Assembly: GCF_020622355.1 (NCBI RefSeq)
Contig: NZ_WHVL01000004.1
Span: 186,001 to 250,000, forward strand
Direction of reading: 5' to 3'
Length of the DNA stretch: 64,000 nucleotides
From: Vreelandella malpeensis
GTDB lineage: Bacteria; Pseudomonadota; Gammaproteobacteria; Pseudomonadales; Halomonadaceae
In this document: positions 53,232 through 61,806 of the stretch, piece by piece
Numbering within the stretch: the first letter of the stretch is position 1
Layout: every line of letters starts with the position of its first letter
Program-made: the position numbers and the translations under genes
Notes under the pieces: generated by a model
The model's input: only the letters and a program-made list of their open reading frames with translations
What the model was told of the DNA's origin: nothing
Databases searched by the model: none

Positions 53232-54506
53232 CTACATGACGAGGTTCGGCAGCCACGTGGAGAGCGCGGGCACCAGCGTGACCAGCGCCAGGGCGGCGAA
53301 CAGTGAAAGATAGAAGGGGGCGACGCCGCGAACGACCGTGGCAAGCGGCATTTTGGTGATGATCGATACCATGTAGAGGCTCATGCCCACCGGCGGCGTC
53401 AGAAGCCCGAGCATCAGGTTGAGCACGAATACCACGCCGAGCTGCTCCGGCGGCACGCCGGCTTGCAAAAGCGCCGGTGTGACGATCGGCGCGATGATCA
53501 GAATCGCCACGATCGCCTCCAGGAACATGCCCACCACCAGCAGCAGCAGGTTCAAAAGCAGCAGAAGCACCAGCGGGTTGCTCGACACGCCGAGAAGCCA
53601 CTCACCGGCCAGAGCCGGCACGCGGTCCATGGTCAGCACCCAGGCGAAGAGCGCGGCGCACGCCACCACGAACAGCACGTTGGCGGTCGATAGCACCGTT
53701 TCCCGGGTGCAGGTCACGAAGGTGCGCAGCGTCAGCGAGCGGTAGATCAGCACGCCGATCAGCACGGCATAGGCGGTCGTCACGCCCGCTGCTTCGGTCG
53801 GCCCGAAGTAGCCGCTGACCATGCCGCCGACCAGCAGCACCGGGGCAAGCAGCGCCGGTAGCGAGATCAGCGTTTTCTGACCAAGCGCCCTCACGCTCGG
53901 CTGCACGTCGTCGTGGGGCAGCGAGTAGCGCCGGGCCATCACGGCGATCTGGATCATCAGCGCCGCCGCCACGACCAGGGCGGGCACGACGCCGGCGAGC
54001 AGCGCACGAATGGTCGAGACCTCCGCGGCCGTGGCGAAGATGATCAGCGGAATCGAGGGCGGAAAGATCGGGCCGATCGTCGCCGCCGCGATGGTGAGGC
54101 CGGCGGCGAAGCGCTGGGTGTAGCCCTGCTGTGCCATCTGGCGAATCTGGATGCCGCCGAGTGCTCCGATGTCCGCCAGCGCCGCCCCGGACATGCCGGA
54201 AAAGATCAGGCTGGTGAGCACGTTGACGTGAGCCATGCCGCCGCGAATGCGCCCGACCACCATCCGCATCAGTTCGAACAGGTGCGTGGTGACGCCGGTT
54301 GCCCCCAGAATCGATGCCGCCAGAATGAACAGCGGCACCGCCAGAAGCGGCGTGCTGTCGAGGGTATTGATCGCCCGCTGGGCCATGACCGTGAAGGGCA
54401 GATCATAAAGCAGGATGACCAGTCCCGCGGAGAGCCCCAGGCTCACCGCTACCGGCGCCCCGATCAGCAGGCAGGCCGCGAAGATCAGCAGTAGCGTCAA
54501 GGACAT
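53232..54506 (-). CDS. dctM: TRAP transporter large permease, DctM family
   Basis: A 424-residue, 12-helix transport subunit. Landmarks are GAPVAVSLGLSAGLVIL, LFILAASILGATGVTTHLFE, LIFSGMSGAALADIGALGGI (about 90-109), AAATIGPIFPPSIPLIIF, GMFLEAIVAILIIAPI and LTPPVGMSLYMVS. The ATG at 54506 follows GGGAGG and starts 10 bp inside the dctQ end. As in the first TRAP system, it couples substrate entry to sodium. It is immediately followed by the VOC gene. Confidence 0.93.
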   Translation of the reverse strand: MSLTLLLIFAACLLIGAPVAVSLGLSAGLVILLYDLPFTVMAQRAINTLDSTPLLAVPLFILAASILGATGVTTHLFELMRMVVGRIRGGMAHVNVLTSLIFSGMSGAALADIGALGGIQIRQMAQQGYTQRFAAGLTIAAATIGPIFPPSIPLIIFATAAEVSTIRALLAGVVPALVVAAALMIQIAVMARRYSLPHDDVQPSVRALGQKTLISLPALLAPVLLVGGMVSGYFGPTEAAGVTTAYAVLIGVLIYRSLTLRTFVTCTRETVLSTANVLFVVACAALFAWVLTMDRVPALAGEWLLGVSSNPLVLLLLLNLLLLVVGMFLEAIVAILIIAPIVTPALLQAGVPPEQLGVVFVLNLMLGLLTPPVGMSLYMVSIITKMPLATVVRGVAPFYLSLFAALALVTLVPALSTWLPNLVM

Positions 54507-54997
54507 GTCGAATCCCTCCCGCGTGCCAGCCGCCCCAGGCGATAGAGCGATATCACGGCCAACAGGACGATGCTGACCAGCGCCGGCATGTAGAGCCACA
54601 GATTGGGGATGCCCAGCGCCGGTGACGCGAAGCGCCCGGCGCGCAGCAGAAAGCGGTAGAAGCCGTAGAGTGTCAGCGTGCAGAACCCGAGCGTTGCCAG
54701 CTCACCGAGCGCCAGGCAAACGGTTTGCTTCAGGCCTGAAAGCGCCTCCGCCAGCATCGTGACCGCCACGTGCTGGCCGTGAAACAGCAGGTAGGGCGTG
54801 GCCAGGTAGACCATCGACAGCCCGGCGAAGCGCGCGGCTTCATCCGCCCAAGGCAGACCGGTGCTGAACAGGTTGCGGGCGACGACCTGGGCGACCACCA
54901 GGGTGGCGATGAGCACCAGAAGCAGCATCGCCACGCCCACACACGCCTCGCTCAGCCGATCAAGGGCTCTGCCCATCAGGGAGTGTTGAGCGCTCAT
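54497..54997 (-). CDS. dctQ: TRAP transporter small permease, DctQ family
   Basis: A 166-residue four-helix subunit. LIATLVVAQVVARNLFSTGLPWADEAARFAGLSMVYLATPYLL (about 29-71, quoted in parts) contains the family block with a Trp-Ala-Asp-Glu turn. The start at 54997 is 3 bp after the dctP stop and its end overlaps dctM by 10 bp. It should form the membrane complex with the DctM that follows. Confidence 0.92.
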   Translation of the reverse strand: MSAQHSLMGRALDRLSEACVGVAMLLLVLIATLVVAQVVARNLFSTGLPWADEAARFAGLSMVYLATPYLLFHGQHVAVTMLAEALSGLKQTVCLALGELATLGFCTLTLYGFYRFLLRAGRFASPALGIPNLWLYMPALVSIVLLAVISLYRLGRLARGRDSTCP

Positions 54998-55000
54998 GGC

Positions 55001-56005
55001 TTAGCGCGTTTCGTCGATCAGCCGGTAGAGCTCGCCGTACTGGTCGTCGAACTCCTCGGCGATACGCGCCTGTACCCGGCTGCGAAAGGCGTCGACGTCC
55101 AGACCCTCGTCGACTCCAATGATCTGCATGCCGGCTTCGCTCAGCTGGGCCAGATCGCTCGCCTCGGCCTCCAGCATCGCCTCGGTGGCGCGCTGGCGAA
55201 CTTCCTGCGCGGCTTCGGCGATCGCCGCCTGGTTCTCCGCCGAGAGCGACTGCCAGGTGTCATCGTTGATCACGATCACCTGCGCGGCGCTGATGTGGCC
55301 GGTGAGCATCAGATGGCTCTGCACCTCGTTGAGCTTGGAGGTGACCACCACGTTGACCGGGTTTTCCTGGCCCTCGACCACGCCGGTGGCCAGCGCCGTC
55401 GGGACCTCCGACCAGTCGATGGGCACCGGAATCGCCCCCATGCCTTCGACGGTCGCCATGTAGATCGGGAAGGGAATCGAGCGGATCTTGACGCCGTTCA
55501 AGTCATTCGGCGTGAGGATCTCCCGATTCGCCGTCAGGTGCCGGGTACCGAAGTAGAAGGCGTAGAGCAGACGCACCCCGGAAGCGGCCGCGAGCTCTTC
55601 GTTGAGCGTGCTCATCACCGGCGAGTCGACGTCCATCACCGCCATCAGATGATCCACGTCGCGGTAGAGATACGGCGTATCGAAGGCGGCAAAGGGCGCG
55701 TAGAGCGAGCCGATGGCGCCGGCGGTGTTGTGGGAGATTGCGATGGAGCCGGTCGAGACCGCCTCGGCGAGCTCCTGAAGGCGCCCTAGCTGGGAGTTGG
55801 GATAGATCTCGACGGCGACCTCGCCGCCGGTTTTTTCCTCGATCGCCTCGGCCAGCCACTCGGCCTGCATGCCGGCGATGGAGTTGGGCGTGTGCATGTG
55901 CCCGTAGCGTAGCGTGACGTCCTGGGCGAAAGCGTTCGAGAGGGCGAAGGCGGACATGCCTGCGACCAATGCGAGATGGCGAGGGCGAATCAGTTTGTCT
56001 AGCAT
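55001..56005 (-). CDS. dctP: TRAP transporter solute-binding protein, DctP family
   Basis: A 334-residue periplasmic receptor. The signal peptide (hydrophobic 11-25) ends near NAFAQ, followed by VTLRYGHMHTPNS. The substrate-binding arginine region reads KIRSIPFPIYMATVEGMGAI (about 169-188) and the following WSEVPTALATGVVEGQENP is typical. The differences in the contact block (IPFPIYMATVEG, against the VPNVPLFVDVWQ of the first TRAP system) suggest a different ligand. The ATG at 56005 has GGAGA before it. First gene of the six-gene operon ending with the DUF1537 kinase. Confidence 0.92.
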   Translation of the reverse strand: MLDKLIRPRHLALVAGMSAFALSNAFAQDVTLRYGHMHTPNSIAGMQAEWLAEAIEEKTGGEVAVEIYPNSQLGRLQELAEAVSTGSIAISHNTAGAIGSLYAPFAAFDTPYLYRDVDHLMAVMDVDSPVMSTLNEELAAASGVRLLYAFYFGTRHLTANREILTPNDLNGVKIRSIPFPIYMATVEGMGAIPVPIDWSEVPTALATGVVEGQENPVNVVVTSKLNEVQSHLMLTGHISAAQVIVINDDTWQSLSAENQAAIAEAAQEVRQRATEAMLEAEASDLAQLSEAGMQIIGVDEGLDVDAFRSRVQARIAEEFDDQYGELYRLIDETR

Positions 56006-56117
56006 TGTTATTCTCCGAAAGCGTGATTGTTTTTTATTGTTCTGTAGCCAAGTGTTTTCCACCTGCTCACGACTTGAAGGCTAGGGCAGCTCTTCTCTTC
56101 ATAGCAATGAGAAATTC
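56006..56117. promoter_or_regulatory. Divergent promoter region of the RuBisCO-like operon and its LacI gene
   Basis: A 112-bp gap between dctP (minus) and the LacI gene (plus). It has ATTGTT three times (about 56004-56009, 56026-56031 and 56036-56041), the last two as a tandem pair across T-runs, i.e. AACAAT on the minus strand. No clear CpG-centred LacI palindrome was found. Promoters could not be assigned with confidence. Confidence 0.35.
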
Positions 56118-57143
56118 ATGATGGTTTTTGATGTAAAACGTCCCCTGATACCCGATATTGCGGCGGCGGCCGGGGTCTCCACGGCCACCGTCGACCGGGT
56201 GCTCAACCGTCGGCCCGGCGTGCGTAAGGCGACGCTCGCCCGGGTGCTCAAAGCCGCCGTCGAGGTGGGTTATCTTGAAGAGGAGGAGCTCAATCGGCGC
56301 CTTGGCCCCACGTTCGCCCGGGTGGTGTTCCTGCTTCCCCAGGGCACCAATCCCTACCTCACCGGGCTCAATGGCTACGTTCGCGAGATGGCGCAGCAGT
56401 CCGTCGAGCCGTTGAAAGTGAGCAGCCATTTCATCGAAAGCTTCAATCCCGAGGCGCTGGTACAGGCGCTCCGGCGCTACGGCCGATTGGCGGACGTGGT
56501 GGTCTTCATGGCCATCGAGCATCCTAAGGTACGCCAGGTGATCGACGAACTGACCGGAGCCGGCAAGCGCGTCGTCACCATCATTTCCGATCTACCAACC
56601 TCGAGCCGCAGCGCCTATATCGGCATCGACAACTTCGCCGCCGGGCGCACCGCCGCTCGGGTCATGGGCCGTTTTTGCACCGCGCCCAAGGGCAAGCTCG
56701 CGCTGGTCGCGGCGAGTCGTGCCTACCGCGCCCACATGGAGCGCGAGATGGGGTTTCTGGCGCTGGTCGAGGAGAGCTTTCCTCATCTTGGCGTGATCGG
56801 CCCTCAGGAGGGTCACGACAACCGCGACGAAAACTACGTCAACACGTGTCGCTTGCTCGAGCGCCATCCGGATCTCGTGGGGATCTACAACGTCGGTGGC
56901 TCATCGGACGGTATCGGCCGAGCCCTGCGCGAATCCGGGCGCGAGAGGCAGGTCTGTTTCATGGGCCACGGGCTAACGCCGGACACCCGCGCGATGCTGG
57001 TCGACGGCATCATGGACATGGTCATCACGCAAAGCCCCGCCGCCATCTACAGCTGCGCGATCGAGGTGGCCAGCGGCGATGTCCTTAATAGCAGCGCCGT
57101 GGCCATGGAGATCTATTTTTCGGAGAATTTGCCGCCTACGTGA
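56118..57143 (+). CDS. LacI-family transcriptional regulator
   Basis: A 341-residue regulator. The N-terminal HTH reads IPDIAAAAGVSTATVDRVLN (about 11-30), with the hinge LEEEELNRRL, then a sugar-binding-protein-like domain (VVFLLPQGTNPYLTGLNGYV, about 70-89; YIGIDNFAAGRTAARVMG, about 168-185; GIYNVGGSSDGIGRALRES). It is divergent from the RuBisCO-like operon, so it probably regulates that operon and binds its substrate or an intermediate. The effector domain resembles ribose-binding type proteins. It ends 98 bp from a converging TAXI TRAP permease gene. Confidence 0.88.
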   Translation: MMVFDVKRPLIPDIAAAAGVSTATVDRVLNRRPGVRKATLARVLKAAVEVGYLEEEELNRRLGPTFARVVFLLPQGTNPYLTGLNGYVREMAQQSVEPLKVSSHFIESFNPEALVQALRRYGRLADVVVFMAIEHPKVRQVIDELTGAGKRVVTIISDLPTSSRSAYIGIDNFAAGRTAARVMGRFCTAPKGKLALVAASRAYRAHMEREMGFLALVEESFPHLGVIGPQEGHDNRDENYVNTCRLLERHPDLVGIYNVGGSSDGIGRALRESGRERQVCFMGHGLTPDTRAMLVDGIMDMVITQSPAAIYSCAIEVASGDVLNSSAVAMEIYFSENLPPT

Positions 57144-57185
57144 TGCAAGCGACCTTGCCGGTAGAGATCACCAGCGTCATTTCAA

Positions 57186-57219
57186 GGCGGCACGTTCGAC
57201 CATGGTCGCGCGTGCCGCC
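57186..57219. terminator. Hairpin between the converging LacI and TAXI permease genes
   Basis: GGCGGCACG (57186-57194) pairs with CGTGCCGCC (57211-57219). Inside, CGACC/GGTCG continues the stem after a 2-base internal mismatch. It is a strong structure between two converging genes, without T-runs on either side. Confidence 0.55.
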
Positions 57220-57241
57220 AGAAGAGGCCAGATGATGCGCC

Positions 57242-59128
57242 TCATGCCGTCACGAAGCGCGGTCGCAGGGTGAAGCGCCAGAGTATCAAGGTCAGTGCGA
57301 GCACCAGGGTTAGGCTCCATGGCGTCGACAGCGTCGGCGAGAGAATCATGGCCAGGCTCACGCCCAGAAAGAGCGCGCGTTCGAACCAGGAGAGCTTGCC
57401 GTTCATCCAGCCCATCAGGAATACAGCCCAGGAGAAGGTGGCCAGCAGCATGCCGGCGGCGCTCACGCCGATCTCGAAAGCCGTGCCTTGCCAAAGCACG
57501 TTGGGGTCATTGATGAAGCCGAAAGGAACGATGAAGATCACCAGCGAGTAGGCGAAGGCCAGAAGCCCGGTCTTGTTGGCATCGGCGTTGGCGATGCCGG
57601 CCGCCGCATAGGCACATAGCGCCACTGGTGGTGTGACCATCGACAGCACGCAGTAGTAGAGCACGAAGAGGTTGGCGGCCAGACGGTCGATGCCCAGATC
57701 CACCAGGGCGGGAACGAAGACCAGCGAGCCGATGATGTAGGCAGCCACGGTGGGAAGTCCCATTCCCATGATGATGCAGCCGACGATGACCAGCAGCAAA
57801 GAGAGATAGAGCTGGCCAGTGCCCGCGTCCGAGAGCAGGCTCACGAACTTGAGGGCGAGATTCGACTGGGTGGCAACGACCATCACCACGCCCACGGCGG
57901 CCAGCGGTGCGGAAATCCATGCCATCTGCTTGGCGGTATCGAGTACCGAATCGAACAGCTGGTGCAGGCTGTAGCGGGTCGACTTGCGCAACAGCGGCAT
58001 GACGAGGGCGGTAACGGTACCCACCAGGGCAGCGTAGGGCGCGGAGTAGCCGACGATCAGGCAAGTGATCATCGCCACCGGCGCGAGCAGCAGATGCAGG
58101 CGTGGCAGAACCGGAGCGATATCCAGGAGCTCGGATGGCACGTTGCCGATGCCGAAGCGGCGCGCGCGCAGGTCGACGATCACGTAGAGCGCGAAATAGA
58201 ACGCCGCGGAAGGAATCAAGGCGGCCGCGGCGATCGTGCCGTAGGAGATGCCCATCATGTCCGCCATCACGAAGGCGGCCACCCCCATGATGGGGGGCAT
58301 CAACTGCCCGCCGGTCGAGGCGATCGCCTCCGTGGCCGCGGCCTGGTCCTTGGAGTAGCCGGCGCGGTTCATGATCGGAATGGTCAGCACCCCGGTCGAT
58401 GTCGTGTTGGCGATCGCCGAGCCGGACACCATGCCGAACAGGGCGGAGCCTACCAGCGCCATCTTGGCCGCCCCTCCTTTGAGGCGCGCCGTCATGCGCA
58501 TCGCCAGGTCGATGAACAGGGCGCCGCCGCCAGTAAAGGTGAACACCGTGCCGAAAAGAACGAAATAGAACACGAAGTTGATCGCGGCGGTCGCCGTGAC
58601 GCCGAAGATGCCATCGGTCTTCATGCTGATCAGCTCGGCCATCGTCGAGAGCGAGAAGCCCGGGAAGGCCATCCAGCCAGGAAAGTAGCCGCCGAAGTAG
58701 GCGTAGCCGAGAAACGCCAGCACGACCGCCAGCAGTGACCAGCCCACGGCACGGCGCACGGCTTCAAAGATCAGGACGAGGCCAGCCACGTGCAAGAAGA
58801 GATCGATGGGCAGGACCGGGTCGATCATCTCGAGGTGGCGCTCGAGTCGGCCGACCTCCAGGTGATAGATCCAGACGAAGGAGATTGATAGCGCAAGGCA
58901 GCCAAGATCGACCGTGCGCCCCAGCCAGCGCTTCAGGTCCGGCCCCCAATCGAGCGGGTTGAAAGCGAAGATCAGCGCCACGGACATGTAGACGTGGAAA
59001 GTTACCGAGGCCAGAGGCGACGACGGATTGAAGAAGTGCCTGAGTAGATAGATGACATAGGTGAAAGAGAGGCCTATCTGCAGGGCGCGCAGCAGCATCG
59101 GATAGGAAAGCAGGCCGGACGGTTTCAA
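57242..59128 (-). CDS. TRAP transporter fused permease (4TM/12TM), TAXI type
   Basis: A 628-residue membrane protein in which DctQ- and DctM-like parts are fused, as in TAXI-TRAP carriers. The N-terminal 4 helices (about 10-150) carry FNPLDWGPDLKRWLGRTVDLG. The DctM part (about 155-620) carries FGMVSGSAIANTTSTGVLTIP (about 234-254), STGGQLMPPIMGVAAFVMAD and GMGLPTVAAYIIG, with SMVTPPVALCAYAAAGIA near 516. TTG at 59128 is preferred as start because GAGG lies 8 bases before it; ATG 59098 has no ribosome-binding site. It is preceded by the TAXI receptor gene 101 bp upstream. Confidence 0.92.
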   Translation of the reverse strand: MKPSGLLSYPMLLRALQIGLSFTYVIYLLRHFFNPSSPLASVTFHVYMSVALIFAFNPLDWGPDLKRWLGRTVDLGCLALSISFVWIYHLEVGRLERHLEMIDPVLPIDLFLHVAGLVLIFEAVRRAVGWSLLAVVLAFLGYAYFGGYFPGWMAFPGFSLSTMAELISMKTDGIFGVTATAAINFVFYFVLFGTVFTFTGGGALFIDLAMRMTARLKGGAAKMALVGSALFGMVSGSAIANTTSTGVLTIPIMNRAGYSKDQAAATEAIASTGGQLMPPIMGVAAFVMADMMGISYGTIAAAALIPSAAFYFALYVIVDLRARRFGIGNVPSELLDIAPVLPRLHLLLAPVAMITCLIVGYSAPYAALVGTVTALVMPLLRKSTRYSLHQLFDSVLDTAKQMAWISAPLAAVGVVMVVATQSNLALKFVSLLSDAGTGQLYLSLLLVIVGCIIMGMGLPTVAAYIIGSLVFVPALVDLGIDRLAANLFVLYYCVLSMVTPPVALCAYAAAGIANADANKTGLLAFAYSLVIFIVPFGFINDPNVLWQGTAFEIGVSAAGMLLATFSWAVFLMGWMNGKLSWFERALFLGVSLAMILSPTLSTPWSLTLVLALTLILWRFTLRPRFVTA

Positions 59129-59229
59129 GAGACGTACCTCGCAATGTTCGCCGTGATGAACGCTCGGCGCCGCCGCAAGAGTCTGCAGCGGCGCCGTGCA
59201 TGGTGGTGCTGGGTATCGCCGGGACGTGA

Positions 59230-60228
59230 CTATTCGATCCAGCCACGCTCACGGTAGTAGCGGGCTGCACCGGGATGAAGCTCGAGCACCGCCTGGTCGG
59301 CCTGGGCGCCGGCTTCGGGGTCCCAGCCGGCCAGCGGCGGGAAGGCATCGGCCAGTTGGTCGCGGGCTTCGACCATGGCCTGGGTGATCTGGTAGGCAAT
59401 CTCGTCGTCCATGTCGGCGCCGACGATCAGGATGGTCGGAGTGTTGGAGGTGAAGTAGTCGCTATCCAGACCCTGGTAGCTGCCCTCCGGCAGAGTGATG
59501 CGCGGAACGCCCACCTCGGTCATGTGATCGAGCACGGTATCGGACATGGGAACGAAGACCAGGTCGCTGGTGAGTGCCAACTCCTGCATGGTGGCCTGGC
59601 CGATCGGGGCGTTCTCGATATACACGTCCGCCGTGCCGTCACGCATCATCTGGGCGATCTGAGCGGTACTGATCTGATTGATCACACCACGGCTGCGCAT
59701 CTCGTCGAGGCTGGTACCCAAGGCTTCGAACATGTGGTCGGCGAGAATCGGCACCTGGGAGCCGGTCGGCTTGAGAACGAACCGCGGAGGCCGCTCGGCG
59801 TTGACCATGTCATCGAAGCTGGTTTGTCCCGTGCGCTCGACGTAGGCACGTCGGGCGGCGACGGTGACATAGGCGGCCTGTAGCCCACCGATCAGCGTGC
59901 GCAGGTTTTCTGCGGCACGGCCTTCGAACGCCTCACCGATGCCGTCACGAGCCCAGAGCGCTGCGCTGGCGCTGGCGAAGCCAATATCCGCTGAACCCTG
60001 GCCCACGGCGAGCGGGTTCATCATGCCGCCGCCTCGCGGCAGCACGTCGGCACTCAGTGAGTAATTTCCTTGGGAGCGATCAATGATGTCGCCTACGGCG
60101 GAACCATAGGCGTACCAGCCGGTGCCAGGGTCTTGCGAGATGATCCGCACCGTGGCGTCTTCGGCCAAGGCCGAGAAAGAAGTGGCGGCCAGGAAAGTGG
60201 CTAGCGCGGCGGTTTTGAAATGCTTCAT
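59230..60228 (-). CDS. TAXI-type TRAP solute-binding receptor
   Basis: A 332-residue TAXI-family (TRAP-associated extracytoplasmic immunogenic) receptor. A signal peptide ends near FSALAED (about 24). The mature N-terminus ATVRIISQDPGTGWYAYGSAVGDII (in parts) is the TAXI glycine-rich ligand loop, followed by the phase-binding block VLPRGGGMMNPLAVGQGSADIGFASASAALWA (in parts, about 64-95). The C-terminal half contains ALTSDLVFVPMSDTVLDHM. Known or suspected TAXI ligands are small carboxylates such as 2-oxoglutarate and amino acids; nothing here decides. GGGAGAAG precedes the ATG at 60228. Confidence 0.9.
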   Translation of the reverse strand: MKHFKTAALATFLAATSFSALAEDATVRIISQDPGTGWYAYGSAVGDIIDRSQGNYSLSADVLPRGGGMMNPLAVGQGSADIGFASASAALWARDGIGEAFEGRAAENLRTLIGGLQAAYVTVAARRAYVERTGQTSFDDMVNAERPPRFVLKPTGSQVPILADHMFEALGTSLDEMRSRGVINQISTAQIAQMMRDGTADVYIENAPIGQATMQELALTSDLVFVPMSDTVLDHMTEVGVPRITLPEGSYQGLDSDYFTSNTPTILIVGADMDDEIAYQITQAMVEARDQLADAFPPLAGWDPEAGAQADQAVLELHPGAARYYRERGWIE

Positions 60229-60675
60229 TTCTTCTCCCAAGCGCCTTTGAAGACGCTGAAAATTATTGTGTATGCGGGCTTGGCGTGACTCGGTGTAAGT
60301 AGTAGCGCTGAGGCGATCCGATAACGATGCAGTCAAGGCGTGCTCACCCGCAGGAAACAAGCGGACCGTCAATCAAAGCGAGCGTTTAGGAGAGTGCGGA
60401 GTGACGACTTGAGTCACTAATGTGTATTAATTGATTGAATCGTGCATTTATACTTTCGATTATGCGACTAAAGCCAATCCTTTAAATGGTATATTTTTAT
60501 ACTAAATTCATAGCATTGGGATTACTGGAAGTAGCTATATAAGGAGTGGTGAAAGGTTTTTCGTACGTTTAGATAATATTGATATCTAGAAGTGATCGCT
60601 TTGATCAATAGGTGTTCAAGCCTTGGGATGTTTGCAAGCCGGGCTGGTTCTTGCTGCCAACCCGGCTGGAATTGA
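60229..60675. other. 447-bp gene-free, AT-rich stretch
   Basis: No convincing gene lies between the TAXI receptor start and the epmB stop. The first 140 bp can be read in frame with the receptor but add no plausible N-terminus. From about 60420 to 60610 the sequence is clearly AT-rich against the high G+C around it, with TATATTTTTATACTAAAT (60492-60507) and TTTAGATAATATTGATATC (60567-60585). This should contain the receptor promoter on the minus strand. No ORF above 60 codons with a real look, and no tRNA or small RNA, could be supported; the last 40 bp form the epmB terminator hairpin. Confidence 0.5.
60637..60667 (-). terminator. Terminator-like hairpin downstream of epmB
   Basis: AGCCGGGCTGG (60637-60647) pairs with CCAACCCGGCT (60657-60667) with one mismatch and a 9-base loop, 8 bp after the epmB stop. 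The following minus-strand bases are TGCAAAC, so no T-run supports it. Confidence 0.55.
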
Positions 60676-61689
60676 TCAAAGCGGCGTCTTGCTCGCTTCC
60701 CCCGAAACCTCGCGCACTAGCCGTGGCATCAGAAAGCCCGGCAGGTGGCTGCGCAGCCGCGATACCAGCGTGCGCGCCTCATCATCCGGTACGTCGAAGT
60801 GCGCTGCGCCCTGAACCGGGTCGAGCACGTGCAGGTAGTAGGGCAGGATGCCGGCCTCGAACAGCCGTTCGGAGAGCGCGGCCAGCGTGGCCACGTTGTC
60901 GTTGACGCCGCGCAGCAGCACGCTCTGGTTCAGAAGCGTCACCCCGGCCTTTTTGAGGCGCGTGCAGGCATCGACCACCGTTTGGTCGATTTCGTTGGCG
61001 TGGTTGATGTGCAACACCATGACCTTTTGCAGCCGCGTGGCGTTGATCCAGCCGAGCAGGGCGTCGTCGACACGGTCGGGGATCACCACCGGCAGGCGGG
61101 TGTGGATGCGCAGGCGCTTGAGGTGGGGAATGGCTTCGAGCTCGCCGACCAGCCAGCCAAGCTGGCGGTCGCTCGCCGCCAGCGGGTCGCCGCCGGAGAG
61201 GATCGCTTCATGAATGCTGTCGTCACCGCGCAGGTAGTCGAGCGCCTCCTGCCACTGGGCGCGGGAGGGCGAGTTGTCGGCGTAGGGGAAGTGGCGGCGA
61301 AAGCAGTAGCGGCAGTTCACCGCGCAGGCGGGGCTTGCGATCAGCAGCACGCGGCCTGCGTACTTGTGGATCAGCCCCCTGGCAGGGCGGTGCTGCGCCT
61401 CTTCCAGCGGGTCGAGCACGTAACCCTCGGCGCTTCGCGTCTCCTCCTCCAGTGGCAGAACCTGGCGCAGCAGCGGGTCGTCGGGCGCCTGGCGGGCGAT
61501 GCGCGCAAGATAGGCTTCCGGCACGCGCACCTCGAACAGCACGTGGCCGGCCCGGGCGCCGTCGAGCAGGCGAGCGTCGAGCCCCAGGCGCTCGAGCAGT
61601 TGACGGGGATCGCGAATGGCGCCGGAGAGCTGGCGCTGCCAGGGGGCGGCCGCGTCGGCGCCGGGCTCGAGGCGAGCCGCGGCAATCAT
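60676..61689 (-). CDS. epmB: EF-P beta-lysylation protein EpmB (lysine 2,3-aminomutase homologue)
   Basis: Radical-SAM, PLP-dependent enzyme that makes (R)-beta-lysine for EF-P. The 337 residues carry the Fe-S motif CAVNCRYCFRRHFPYADN (about 120-137, CxxxCxxC), a glycine-rich AILSGGDPLAASDRQL (about 166-181) and the C-terminal YLHVLDPVQGAAHFDV with the conserved PLP-region pattern. Start ATG 61689 is favoured over the adjacent ATG 61692 because AGGAG is then 6 bases upstream. It diverges from efp, the gap being 117 bp. Confidence 0.94.
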   Translation of the reverse strand: MIAAARLEPGADAAAPWQRQLSGAIRDPRQLLERLGLDARLLDGARAGHVLFEVRVPEAYLARIARQAPDDPLLRQVLPLEEETRSAEGYVLDPLEEAQHRPARGLIHKYAGRVLLIASPACAVNCRYCFRRHFPYADNSPSRAQWQEALDYLRGDDSIHEAILSGGDPLAASDRQLGWLVGELEAIPHLKRLRIHTRLPVVIPDRVDDALLGWINATRLQKVMVLHINHANEIDQTVVDACTRLKKAGVTLLNQSVLLRGVNDNVATLAALSERLFEAGILPYYLHVLDPVQGAAHFDVPDDEARTLVSRLRSHLPGFLMPRLVREVSGEASKTPL

Positions 61690-61742
61690 CATGTTCTCCT
61701 GCAAAAAAGGGCTCCTTCGGGTTATCATGCGCCCACTTGATG

Positions 61743-61769
61743 AAAAGCGCTTGCCCGGCAAGCGCTTTT
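61743..61769 (+). promoter_or_regulatory. Perfect hairpin in the efp leader
   Basis: AAAAGCGCTTG (61743-61753) pairs with CAAGCGCTTTT (61759-61769), an 11-bp perfect stem over CCCGG, 37 bp before the efp start. A T-run ends the second arm. It could be an efp-leader attenuator, or a palindromic site shared by the divergent epmB and efp promoters. Confidence 0.6.
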
Positions 61770-61806
61770 ACGCGCTTACTCTAGCAACGGATGATCGAGA
61801 GACGAT

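Noticed and set aside
60612-60905. Plus-strand 97-codon frame beginning in the AT-rich gap
   Set aside because: Most of it is antisense to epmB, it lacks a ribosome-binding site, and composition is shadow-like.
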